Shown piece after piece: positions 54,763 to 63,478 of a stretch of DNA of 63,478 bases (position 1 is the first letter of the stretch; every line of letters starts with the position of its first letter). Below the pieces are notes generated by a model. That model saw nothing but the letters and a program-made list of their open reading frames with translations. It ran no database searches and was not told where the DNA came from. The stretch is from Paracoccaceae bacterium (lineage in GTDB: Bacteria > Pseudomonadota > Alphaproteobacteria > Rhodobacterales > Rhodobacteraceae): NCBI GenBank assembly GCA_011389685.1, contig JAABTV010000015.1, positions 1 through 63,478 on the forward strand, in the 5' to 3' direction. The position numbers were made by a program, and so were the translations under genes.

Positions 54763-57700
54763 CTATTCGTCCCGGCTCTCCGGGGTCTCCACGAGATTGT
54801 CGAACTCGTCCCCGCCGATCACGTCATCCTCCATCGGAGCCGCCAGGGCCGCCGCCGCTTCAGCCTCTTCGCGCCGCGCCTCGATGACGACATTATCGCG
54901 CTGCTGCGCAACTTGCCGCATCTTCTGGGTCGCTCCCCCCGTCCCAGCCGGGATCAAGCGCCCGACGATGACGTTTTCCTTGAGGCCCACAAGCTTGTCA
55001 CGTTTGCCCTGCACCGATGCCTCGGTCAGGACCCGCGTCGTTTCCTGGAACGAGGCGGCGGAGATGAAGGATCGGGTCTGAAGCGAGGCCTTGGTGATAC
55101 CCAACAGGATCGTTTCCCCCTGCGCCGGGCGCCCACCCTTGGCCAGCGCCTTCTCGTTTGCAGCTTCGAGTTCCTGCTTCTCCACATGCTCACCCTTGAG
55201 AAGCGTGGTTTCCCCACTGTCGAGGATTTCCCACTTCTGGAGCATTTGCCGGACGATCACCTCGATGTGCTTGTCATTGATCTTCACACCCTGCAGGCGA
55301 TAGACCTCCTGCACCTCGTTGATCATGTAGTCTGCCAACGCCTCGACACCCATGATCGACAGGATGTCATGCGGCGCAGGATTGCCGTCCATGATGTAAT
55401 CGCCCTTTTGGACATAATCCCCTTCCTGAACCGGGATGTGCTTGCCCTTGGGAACCATATACTCGACCGGCTCCATCGTGTCATCGGCGGGCTCGATCGT
55501 GACGCGACGCTTGTTCTTGTAGTCGCGCCCATAGCGAACATATCCGTCGATCTCGGCGATGATCGCGTGGTCTTTTGGACGGCGTGCTTCGAACAGTTCG
55601 GCCACCCGTGGCAGACCACCCGTGATGTCCTTGGTCTTGGCACCTTCCCGCGGAATCCGGGCAACGACATCCCCTGCCATTACCTCTTGTCCGTCCTCGA
55701 CAGACAAGATGGCATCGACCGACATCGGATAGGTCACCGGGTTGCCGGAATCGGTGCGAACCGGTTCACCATCACCATCCACGAGAATGATCTCGGGCTT
55801 GAGCTCATTGCCCTTGGGTGCAGCGCGCCAATCGGTCACGATCTTCTGGGTCATCCCGGTCGCATCGTCGGTCTCGTCCCGCAGCGAAACGCCGGTGGCC
55901 AGATCGACGAACTTCGCCGTCCCGGCCTTTTCCGCGATGATCGGCAACGTGTACGGATCCCATTCAAGGAGCTTGTCGCCCCGCGATACCCTGTCGCCTT
56001 CCTTGACGAAGAGCTTGGTCCCGTAACCCACCTTGTGACTCGCACGCTCGGTTCCGTCCTCGTCACCGATGATCAGCTTCATGTTGCGCCCCATCACCAG
56101 CGGCTCACCCGATTGGTTTTCCAGGATCTGCGCATTCTCGAACGAGATGATCCCTTCCTGGCTCGCTTCGAGGAACGATTGCTGGCCACCCTGAGCCACG
56201 CCACCGATGTGGAAGGTCCGCATGGTAAGCTGTGTGCCCGGTTCCCCGATCGATTGTGCCGCGATGATGCCGACAGCTTCGCCCACGTTCACCAGGGTCC
56301 CGCGCGCAAGGTCGCGCCCGTAACACATGGCGCAGACCCCGTCCTCGGCCTCGCAGGTCAGCGGCGAGCGGATACGTGCCGACTGAACCCCGGCATCTTC
56401 GATCAAATCGGCCATGCGCTCGTCGATAAGGGTCCCCTTGGGCGCGATGATCTCTTCGGTTCCCGGCAATTGGATATCATCGACCGTGAAACGTCCAAGA
56501 ACACGTTCACCCAGAGATGCGACCACCTCACCGTCGTTGACCGCAGGCTCGGCGGTGATCCCATTTTCGGTGCCGCAATCATGTTCGCGAACGATGCAAT
56601 CCTGAGCAACATCAACCAGACGCCGGGTCAGATAACCCGAGTTTGCCGTTTTCAGGGCCGTATCCGAAAGACCTTTGCGTGCCCCGTGAGTCGAGTTGAA
56701 ATACTCGAGCACGGTCAGACCTTCCTTGAAGTTCGAAATGATCGGTGTTTCGATGATATCGCCATTCGGCTTGGCCATGAGGCCGCGCATACCGCCCAGC
56801 TGTTTCATCTGGGTGACCGAGCCACGGGCACCGGAGTGGGCCATCATGTAGACCGAGTTCGGCTCTTGTTCCGCGCCCGTTTCGTCGCGTGTTTCGGCCG
56901 AAATGGTCGACATCATCGCATCTGTGACCTTGTCGTTGCATTTCGACCATGCATCGACCACCTTGTTGTACTTTTCTCCCTGGGTGATAAGGCCATCCAT
57001 GTATTGCTGTTCGAATTCCTTGACCTGTTCACGGGTCTCATCGACGATGCCCCATTTACTGTCGGGGATGACCATGTCGTCCTTGCCAAAGGAAATCCCG
57101 GCCCTGAACGCTTCGCGAAAGCCCATGGTCATGATCTGGTCGCAGAAGATGACACTCTCTTTCTGACCGCAGTAACGATAGACCGAGTCGATGACTTGCT
57201 GCACTTCCTTCTTGCGCAGAAGCCTGTTCAACAGATCGAACGGAGCCTTGGCATTCATCGGCAGCAGCGCCGCGAGGCGAACGCGCCCAGCCGTCGTTTC
57301 ATATCGCTTCATGACCGTTTCGCCGGTTTCAGCATCCACTTGAGGGATGCGCGCCGTGATCTTGGAGTGAAGATGCACTGCGCCCGTATCGAGCGCATAT
57401 TGCACCTCTTCGATCGAAGAGAAGGCCATGCCTTCGCCTTTCATGCCTTCGCGCGCGATCGTTGTGTAGTAAAGGCCGAGGATCATATCCTGCGACGGCA
57501 CGATGATCGGGGCTCCGTTGGCCGGAGAAAGCACATTGTTCGTCGACATCATGAGAACACGCGCTTCGAGCTGTGCCTCGAGCGAAAGCGGCACATGAAC
57601 CGCCATCTGGTCACCATCGAAATCGGCATTGAAGGCCGAGCAAACCAGCGGGTGCAGCTGGATCGCCTTGCCCTCGATCAGGATGGGCTCGAACGCCTGG

Positions 57701-59010
57701 ATGCCCAGACGGTGCAGCGTCGGTGCGCGGTTGAGCATCACCGGATGTTCGCGGATCACCTCGTCGAGGATGTCCCACACCTCGGGGCGCTCTTTCTCGA
57801 CCAGCTTCTTGGCCTGTTTCACCGTTGACGAAAGACCCTTGGCCTCTAGCCGCGAATAGATGAACGGCTTGAACAATTCGAGTGCCATCTTCTTGGGCAA
57901 CCCGCACTGGTGCAGCTTGAGTTCCGGGCCGGTCACGATGACCGAGCGGCCGGAAAAGTCCACGCGCTTGCCCAGCAGGTTCTGACGGAAGCGTCCCTGC
58001 TTGCCCTTGAGCATGTCGGAGAGCGATTTCAACGGGCGTTTGTTGGCGCCGGTGATGACGCGGCCACGGCGACCGTTGTCAAACAGTGCGTCAACCGACT
58101 CCTGCAGCATCCGCTTTTCATTGCGCACGATGATATCGGGCGCACGCAATTCGATCAGACGTTTGAGGCGGTTGTTGCGGTTGATCACCCGACGGTAGAG
58201 ATCGTTGAGATCCGACGTGGCGAAACGGCCACCATCAAGCGGCACCAGCGGGCGCAACTCGGGCGGGATGACCGGGATGACCGTCATGATCATCCATTCG
58301 GGGCGGTTGCCGCTTTCCAGAAAGCTCTCGACCACTTTCAGCCGTTTGATGATCTTCTTGGGCTTCAACTCGCCCGTCGCCACGGCCAGATCGGCGCGCA
58401 GACGCTCGGCCTCGGATTCAAGGTCGATCTGCGCCAGCATCTCGCGGATCGCCTCGGCCCCGATATTGGCCGTGAACGCATCCAAGCCGTAATGGTCCTG
58501 GGCGTCCATGAATTCTTCCTCGGTCAGCATCTGACCATAGGAAAGATCGGTCAGGCCCGGTTCGATCACCACGTAGTTCTCGAAATAGAGCACCCGTTCG
58601 AGATCGCGCAGCGTCATGTCGAGCATGAGACCGATCCGGCTGGGCAGGGACTTGAGGAACCAGATATGCGCCACCGGCGCGGCCAGTTCGATATGGCCCA
58701 TCCGCTCGCGGCGCACTTTCTGGAGCGTCACTTCGACACCACATTTCTCGCAGACGACGCCGCGATACTTCATGCGCTTGTATTTGCCGCACAGGCACTC
58801 GTAGTCCTTGATCGGCCCGAAAATCCGGGCACAGAAAAGCCCGTCGCGCTCGGGTTTGAACGTCCGGTAGTTGATCGTCTCGGGCTTCTTGATCTCGCCG
58901 TAGGACCAGCTGAGAATCCGCTCCGGACTGGCCAGCGAGACCTTGATCTCGTCGAAGACTTTTGTCGGGGTCAGCGGATTGAACGGGTTGTTGGTCAGTT
59001 CCTGGTTCAT
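54763..59010 (-). CDS. rpoC: RNA polymerase subunit beta'
   Basis: 1415 aa, full length. Catalytic [15 protein letters not shown], the N-terminal zinc site [19 protein letters not shown] and the second zinc site [15 protein letters not shown] are intact. Forms the catalytic centre of RNA polymerase with RpoB, whose gene lies 60 bases upstream. Ends at a strong terminator. Confidence 0.98.
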   Translation of the reverse strand: MNQELTNNPFNPLTPTKVFDEIKVSLASPERILSWSYGEIKKPETINYRTFKPERDGLFCARIFGPIKDYECLCGKYKRMKYRGVVCEKCGVEVTLQKVRRERMGHIELAAPVAHIWFLKSLPSRIGLMLDMTLRDLERVLYFENYVVIEPGLTDLSYGQMLTEEEFMDAQDHYGLDAFTANIGAEAIREMLAQIDLESEAERLRADLAVATGELKPKKIIKRLKVVESFLESGNRPEWMIMTVIPVIPPELRPLVPLDGGRFATSDLNDLYRRVINRNNRLKRLIELRAPDIIVRNEKRMLQESVDALFDNGRRGRVITGANKRPLKSLSDMLKGKQGRFRQNLLGKRVDFSGRSVIVTGPELKLHQCGLPKKMALELFKPFIYSRLEAKGLSSTVKQAKKLVEKERPEVWDILDEVIREHPVMLNRAPTLHRLGIQAFEPILIEGKAIQLHPLVCSAFNADFDGDQMAVHVPLSLEAQLEARVLMMSTNNVLSPANGAPIIVPSQDMILGLYYTTIAREGMKGEGMAFSSIEEVQYALDTGAVHLHSKITARIPQVDAETGETVMKRYETTAGRVRLAALLPMNAKAPFDLLNRLLRKKEVQQVIDSVYRYCGQKESVIFCDQIMTMGFREAFRAGISFGKDDMVIPDSKWGIVDETREQVKEFEQQYMDGLITQGEKYNKVVDAWSKCNDKVTDAMMSTISAETRDETGAEQEPNSVYMMAHSGARGSVTQMKQLGGMRGLMAKPNGDIIETPIISNFKEGLTVLEYFNSTHGARKGLSDTALKTANSGYLTRRLVDVAQDCIVREHDCGTENGITAEPAVNDGEVVASLGERVLGRFTVDDIQLPGTEEIIAPKGTLIDERMADLIEDAGVQSARIRSPLTCEAEDGVCAMCYGRDLARGTLVNVGEAVGIIAAQSIGEPGTQLTMRTFHIGGVAQGGQQSFLEASQEGIISFENAQILENQSGEPLVMGRNMKLIIGDEDGTERASHKVGYGTKLFVKEGDRVSRGDKLLEWDPYTLPIIAEKAGTAKFVDLATGVSLRDETDDATGMTQKIVTDWRAAPKGNELKPEIILVDGDGEPVRTDSGNPVTYPMSVDAILSVEDGQEVMAGDVVARIPREGAKTKDITGGLPRVAELFEARRPKDHAIIAEIDGYVRYGRDYKNKRRVTIEPADDTMEPVEYMVPKGKHIPVQEGDYVQKGDYIMDGNPAPHDILSIMGVEALADYMINEVQEVYRLQGVKINDKHIEVIVRQMLQKWEILDSGETTLLKGEHVEKQELEAANEKALAKGGRPAQGETILLGITKASLQTRSFISAASFQETTRVLTEASVQGKRDKLVGLKENVIVGRLIPAGTGGATQKMRQVAQQRDNVVIEARREEAEAAAALAAPMEDDVIGGDEFDNLVETPESRDE

Positions 59011-59070
59011 TTTGATATCCTCATAACAGCGGTGGGAAGGGGCACGATTTTACTATGCAAAACCATGATC

Positions 59071-62000
59071 TTAATCCTCTTCCTCCGCATCCAGGAGTTC
59101 CATGTTGAGGCCGAGGCCACGGACTTCCTTCACAAGCACATTGAAGCTCTCCGGAACTCCTGCCTCGAAATTGTCCTCGCCCTTGACGATGCTTTCATAG
59201 ACCTTGGTCCGTCCGGCCACGTCATCGGATTTCACTGTCAGCATCTCCTGCAGGGTGTAGGCGGCGCCGTATGCTTCGAGTGCCCAGACCTCCATCTCGC
59301 CGAGACGCTGGCCGCCGAACTGTGCCTTGCCGCCCAGTGGCTGCTGGGTGACGAGGCTGTAAGGCCCGGTGGACCGCGCGTGGATCTTCTCATCGACCAG
59401 GTGGTGCAGCTTGAGCATGTATTTCACGCCAACCGTCACCGGTCGCGCGAAGGCCTCGCCGGTGCGACCGTCATAAACGATCGACTGCCCACTGGAATCG
59501 AGCCCGGCCCGCACCAACGCATCGTTGATGCTTTCTTCCCGGGCCCCATCGAAGACCGGCGTCGCGATATGCGTGCCTCCAATGGCATTTCCCGCAACGC
59601 TGACCAGTTCGTCTTCGTCCATGGCGGCGATGCCTTCTTCGTAAACATCTTCTCCATAGGCAATGCGCATCGCTTCACGCACGGGCGTAAGATCGCCGGA
59701 ACGACGATAAGCGGCCAGGGACGCATCGATCTTGGAACCCAATGTCCGGCAGGCCCAGCCCATGTGGGTTTCAAGGATCTGTCCGACATTCATCCGGCTC
59801 GGCACACCCAGTGGATTGAGGCAGATATCGACCGTCGTTCCATCTGCGAGGAACGGCATGTCTTCCATCGGCACAACCTTGGAAACGACGCCCTTGTTGC
59901 CGTGACGGCCGGCCATCTTGTCACCCGGCTGCAACTTGCGCTTCACCGCGATGAAGACCTTGACCATCTTCATCACCCCGGGTGGGAGGTCATCGCCACG
60001 GCGGACTTTCTCGACCTTGTCCTCGAACCTTGCGTCAAGCATGCGCTTCTGCGCCTCGTATTGCTCGTGCAGGGCCTCGACGATCTGCGCGTCCTTCTCG
60101 TCCTTGAGGGCGAGCTGCCACCACTGGCCACGGGTCAGGGTTTCAAGAAGCTCCTCGGTAATCTCGGAATTCGACTTGACACCTTTCGGACCTTTTACAG
60201 CAATCTTGCCTAGGATCACCGATTGCAGGCGCGCATAGATGTTGCGATCCAGAATGGCGAGTTCGTCGTCGCGGTCACGGGCCAGACGCTCAACCTCTTC
60301 CCGCTCGATCTGAAGGGCGCGCTCGTCTTTTTCCACACCGTGCCGGTTGAAAACCCTCACCTCGACAATCGTTCCGAAATCTCCGGGTTTGACCCTGAGA
60401 GATGTGTCGCGCACATCCGATGCCTTCTCACCGAAAATGGCGCGCAGAAGCTTTTCCTCCGGTGTCATCGGGCTCTCGCCCTTGGGAGTGATCTTGCCGA
60501 CCAGAATATCACCCGGCTCGACCTCGGCACCGATATAGACGATGCCAGCCTCATCAAGGTTGCGCAGCGCCTCTTCGCCGACATTCGGGATGTCGCGGGT
60601 GATCTCTTCCGGGCCAAGCTTGGTATCGCGAGCGGCGACCTCGAATTCCTCGATATGAATCGAGGTGAACACGTCGTCGCGCACGATCCGTTCGGAGATC
60701 AGGATCGAGTCCTCGTAGTTATAGCCGTTCCATGGCATGAAGGCGACGATCACGTTGCGCCCGACAGCAAGCTCGCCCATGTCGGTCGCGGGTCCATCGG
60801 CGATCACCTCGCCCTTCTGAACCGTATCGCCCACCTTCACCAGAGGCCGCTGGTTGATGCTGCTGTTCTGGTTGGAGCGCTGGAATTTGCGCATCCGGTA
60901 GATATCAACGCCGGCATCGCCCAACCCGAGATCCTCGGTTGCGCGGACCACGATCCGTTGCGCATCCACCTGATCGATCACCCCGGCGCGACGCGCCGTG
61001 ATTGCAGCGCCAGAGTCAACGGCAACCTTGCCCTCGATCCCGGTCCCGACAAGCGGGGCCTCGGTCTTGATCAACGGCAGAGCCTGCCGCATCATGTTCG
61101 CCCCCATGAGCGCACGGTTGGCGTCGTCGTTTTCCAGGAACGGGATGAGCGAGGCCGCGACAGACACGAGCTGTTTCGGGCTCACGTCGATCAGATCGAC
61201 ACTCTCGCGCGGGGCCAGCGTGTATTCTCCAGCCTGCCGGGTGTTGACCATCTCGTTGATCAGACGCCCCTCGTCGTCGAGCGTCGCGTTGGCCTGTGCA
61301 ATGACGTGCCGTGCCTCTTCGGTGGCGGACATATAGACGACCTCGTCGGTCACCTGCGCGTCAGCCACTCTGCGATAGGCGGTTTCGATGAAACCGTATT
61401 TGTTGACCCGCGCAAACGTCGCAAGGCTGTTGATCAGGCCGATGTTCTGACCTTCCGGGGTTTCGATCGGGCACATCCGGCCATAGTGGGTCGGGTGAAC
61501 GTCGCGCACCTCGAAGCCGGCACGCTCACGCGTCAGGCCGCCCGGGCCAAGCGCCGAGAGGCGGCGTTTGTGGGTAACTTCCGAAAGCGGGTTGGTCTGG
61601 TCCATGAATTGCGACAGCTGGGAAGAGCCGAAGAATTCACGCACCGCGGCCGCAGCCGGTTTCGCGTTGATCAGGTCCTGCGGCATCACCGTGTCGATCT
61701 CGACCGAGGACATACGCTCCTTGATCGCACGTTCCATCCGCAGAAGACCCACGCGATACTGGTTTTCCATCAACTCTCCGACAGACCGAACCCTGCGATT
61801 GCCGAGATGGTCGATGTCGTCGATATCGCCCTTGCCATCGCGCAGCTCGGTCAGCGCCTTGATGCAGGCGACGATATCCTCGCGGTCGAGGGTGCGCTGC
61901 GTGTCCGGCTTGTCGAGCGCGAGACGCATTTTCATCTTGACCCGACCGACGGCGGAAAGGTCGTAGCGATCGCTGTCGAAAAAGAGAGTCTCGAAAAGGG

Positions 62001-63210
62001 CCGAGGCCGCTTCTACGGTCGGCGGCTCACCCGGGCGCATCACGCGATAGATGTCCATGAGCGCGGAATCGCGGTTCATGTTCTTGTCCATCGCCATGGT
62101 GTTGCGGATGTAGGGGCCGACATTGATGTTGTCGATATCGAGCACCGGGATTTCGGTGATGCCGGCATCGAGAAGCTCTTTCAACGTGCCACCGGTGATT
62201 TCGCCGTCCTTGTCGCGCTCGACCGTCAACTCGTCACCGGCCTCGACATAGATCGCGCCGTTCTCTTCGTTGATGATGTCCTTGGCGACGAATTTTCCGA
62301 TGATATTCTCGAACGGCACCAGAAGATCGGCGATCGCGCCTTCGTCGATGATCTTCTTGACCGCACGCGGCGTCACTTTCTTGCCGGCCTCTGCGATGAT
62401 CTCACCCGTCTTGGCATCGACCAGATCAAAGGGCGGGCGGGTGCCGCGCACACGTTCGGGGAAGAACTTGGTGACCCAACCATTGTCCTTCTTTCGAAGC
62501 TTGTAGGTGACCGTGTCATAGTATGCGTCCATGATCGCTTCCTGATCCATGCCAAGGGCATAAAGCAGGGTCGTCACCGGCAATTTCCGGCGGCGGTCGA
62601 TCCGGGCATAGACAATATCCTTGGCGTCGAATTCGAAATCCAGCCAGGACCCGCGATAGGGAATGATGCGGCAGGCAAAGAGCAGCTTGCCCGAGGAATG
62701 GGTCTTGCCCTTGTCGTGGTCAAAGAACACGCCCGGCGACCGGTGCATCTGGGAGACGATGACGCGTTCTGTTCCGTTCACGACAAAGGTGCCATTCGGC
62801 GTCATGAGCGGCATGTCGCCCATGAACACGTCCTGTTCCTTGATGTCCTTCACGCTGCGCGCGCCGGTATCCTCGTCCATATCGAACACAATGAGCCTGA
62901 GCGTCACCTTGAGCGGCGCGCTGTAGGTCATGTCACGCTGCATGCATTCTTCGACATCGTATTTCGGCTGTTCCAGCTCGTAATCGACAAATTCGAGAAC
63001 CGAACTCTCGTGGAAATCCTTGATCGGGAAGACCGACTGGAACACACCCTTGAGACCCTCGCCATCCTGCGGGATCTCCTGGTCTCCGGAGTTCAGGAAC
63101 AGATCGTAGGAGCTTTTCTGCACCTCGATCAGGTTCGGCATCTCCAGAACTTCGCGGATCTTGCCGTAATACTTGCGCAAACGTTTCTGGCCAAGGAAGG
63201 TTTGTGCCAT
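59071..63210 (-). CDS. rpoB: RNA polymerase subunit beta
   Basis: 1379 aa from the ATG at 63210 ([20 protein letters not shown]), the alphaproteobacterial start. Rifampicin-region residues [19 protein letters not shown] and [12 protein letters not shown] are wild-type-like. Carries the fork-loop and bridge contacts for the catalytic centre. Co-transcribed with rpoC. Confidence 0.98.
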   Translation of the reverse strand: MAQTFLGQKRLRKYYGKIREVLEMPNLIEVQKSSYDLFLNSGDQEIPQDGEGLKGVFQSVFPIKDFHESSVLEFVDYELEQPKYDVEECMQRDMTYSAPLKVTLRLIVFDMDEDTGARSVKDIKEQDVFMGDMPLMTPNGTFVVNGTERVIVSQMHRSPGVFFDHDKGKTHSSGKLLFACRIIPYRGSWLDFEFDAKDIVYARIDRRRKLPVTTLLYALGMDQEAIMDAYYDTVTYKLRKKDNGWVTKFFPERVRGTRPPFDLVDAKTGEIIAEAGKKVTPRAVKKIIDEGAIADLLVPFENIIGKFVAKDIINEENGAIYVEAGDELTVERDKDGEITGGTLKELLDAGITEIPVLDIDNINVGPYIRNTMAMDKNMNRDSALMDIYRVMRPGEPPTVEAASALFETLFFDSDRYDLSAVGRVKMKMRLALDKPDTQRTLDREDIVACIKALTELRDGKGDIDDIDHLGNRRVRSVGELMENQYRVGLLRMERAIKERMSSVEIDTVMPQDLINAKPAAAAVREFFGSSQLSQFMDQTNPLSEVTHKRRLSALGPGGLTRERAGFEVRDVHPTHYGRMCPIETPEGQNIGLINSLATFARVNKYGFIETAYRRVADAQVTDEVVYMSATEEARHVIAQANATLDDEGRLINEMVNTRQAGEYTLAPRESVDLIDVSPKQLVSVAASLIPFLENDDANRALMGANMMRQALPLIKTEAPLVGTGIEGKVAVDSGAAITARRAGVIDQVDAQRIVVRATEDLGLGDAGVDIYRMRKFQRSNQNSSINQRPLVKVGDTVQKGEVIADGPATDMGELAVGRNVIVAFMPWNGYNYEDSILISERIVRDDVFTSIHIEEFEVAARDTKLGPEEITRDIPNVGEEALRNLDEAGIVYIGAEVEPGDILVGKITPKGESPMTPEEKLLRAIFGEKASDVRDTSLRVKPGDFGTIVEVRVFNRHGVEKDERALQIEREEVERLARDRDDELAILDRNIYARLQSVILGKIAVKGPKGVKSNSEITEELLETLTRGQWWQLALKDEKDAQIVEALHEQYEAQKRMLDARFEDKVEKVRRGDDLPPGVMKMVKVFIAVKRKLQPGDKMAGRHGNKGVVSKVVPMEDMPFLADGTTVDICLNPLGVPSRMNVGQILETHMGWACRTLGSKIDASLAAYRRSGDLTPVREAMRIAYGEDVYEEGIAAMDEDELVSVAGNAIGGTHIATPVFDGAREESINDALVRAGLDSSGQSIVYDGRTGEAFARPVTVGVKYMLKLHHLVDEKIHARSTGPYSLVTQQPLGGKAQFGGQRLGEMEVWALEAYGAAYTLQEMLTVKSDDVAGRTKVYESIVKGEDNFEAGVPESFNVLVKEVRGLGLNMELLDAEEED

Positions 63211-63385
63211 GAGCGATGTCACCTTTCGTTTCTCGCAGGAAAGCGCACCGTCGGGCCACGGCGGCCTGTCCATCAGAGATGGCTGGTTCGGATCAATTCA
63301 TGGCCACCGACCCAAGGCGGCCTCCCGATCCGTGAACCAGACCTTAGAAAACGCCCCGGGCAGGGGCCCTTGCTAAGACAGGTTC

Positions 63386-63414
63386 GGCTGGACCCGGCGA
63401 TGCCGGATCCAGCC
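63386..63414 (-). other. Hairpin between rplL and rpoB
   Basis: A 13-pair stem with one G-T wobble and a three-base loop, in the 236-base gap. No T-run follows. Similar position to the partial attenuator or RNase III site known between rplL and rpoB in enterobacteria. Confidence 0.6.
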
Positions 63415-63446
63415 CTGAAATCACCCGAACTCCCGGGCAATGTCGA

Positions 63447-63478
63447 TTACTTGAGCTCGACTTCCACGCCAGCCGCTT
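63447..63478 (-). CDS. rplL: Ribosomal protein L7/L12, C-terminal end (partial)
   Basis: Only the last nine sense codons are inside the window. They read AAGVEVELK before TAA, the normal L7/L12 ending, and the position upstream of rpoB is canonical. The gene runs off the window edge. Confidence 0.85.
   Translation of the reverse strand, partial: AAGVEVELK

Noticed and set aside
54913..60213. Two very long plus-strand frames (971 and 767 codons) opposite rpoC and rpoB
   Set aside because: They mirror the codon bias of rpoB/rpoC and contain no recognisable domain or ribosome binding site.

Overview
The window is a high-GC, gene-dense chromosomal segment from an alphaproteobacterium, most likely the Rhodobacteraceae/Roseobacter group. 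The evidence is an aapJQM-type general amino-acid transporter, hflKC followed by a DUF2065 gene and a Do-type protease, a tripartite tricarboxylate transporter, a BKACE enzyme, a LexA box of the alphaproteobacterial GTTC-N7-GTTC type, and an FnrL/Dnr-type site. Genus cannot be decided from the sequence alone.

Layout. 0-4.6 kb (minus strand): an arsenic operon arsD-arsA-acr3 ending in a fused gene that joins two universal stress domains to an arsenate reductase. 4.7-9.6 kb (minus): amino-acid ABC transporter genes aapM, aapQ, aapJ (no ATPase gene) and a fold-type-II PLP dehydratase. 9.7-12.4 kb (plus): an ArsR-family regulator with a Cys-Cys...Cys motif, an M14/aspartoacylase-type deacylase and a PatB/MalY-type C-S lyase. 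12.4-14 kb: IS66 remnant and non-coding DNA. 14-26.3 kb: mostly housekeeping genes (BKACE, rpmB, a copper-handling pair, sdaA, GST, rpiA, gor, hflK-hflC-DUF2065, degP and a lipoprotein). 26.3-29.1 kb: a detached 3' end of dnaE2, a 2Fe-2S ferredoxin and two exported proteins. 29.2-34.7 kb: a divergent redox module (pentaheme cytochrome c plus P-type ATPase, against a ferric-reductase-like flavoprotein) sharing one FNR-type site. 34.8-35.6 kb: a DksA/TraR zinc finger and a secreted protein. 35.9-47.1 kb: a catabolic cluster (class III aminotransferase, HAD phosphatase and IclR on minus; TctC-TctB-TctA, ALDH, phospholyase-like class III enzyme, APH-type kinase and UPF0261 on plus). 47.1-51.4 kb: recO, tetR and a dnaE2 that lacks its C-terminal OB domain. 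51.6-54.5 kb: an accessory patch (serine hydrolase, IS256 remnant, alpha/beta hydrolase). 54.7-63.5 kb: rpoC, rpoB and the last codons of rplL, all on minus.

How the parts may work together. The ars promoter and the intergenic region in front of the ArsR regulator share a palindrome-like core (TTCGG-n-ATAT-nn-CGA), which suggests one regulator controls both loci although they lie 5 kb apart. The cluster at 38.9-47 kb has the parts of a kinase/phospholyase/aldehyde-dehydrogenase route of the kind known for hydroxylysine or ethanolamine phosphate, but the substrate is not known. The redox module at 29-35 kb looks oxygen- or NO-responsive. dnaE2 is split into two pieces 22 kb apart on the same strand, which indicates a past rearrangement or insertion.
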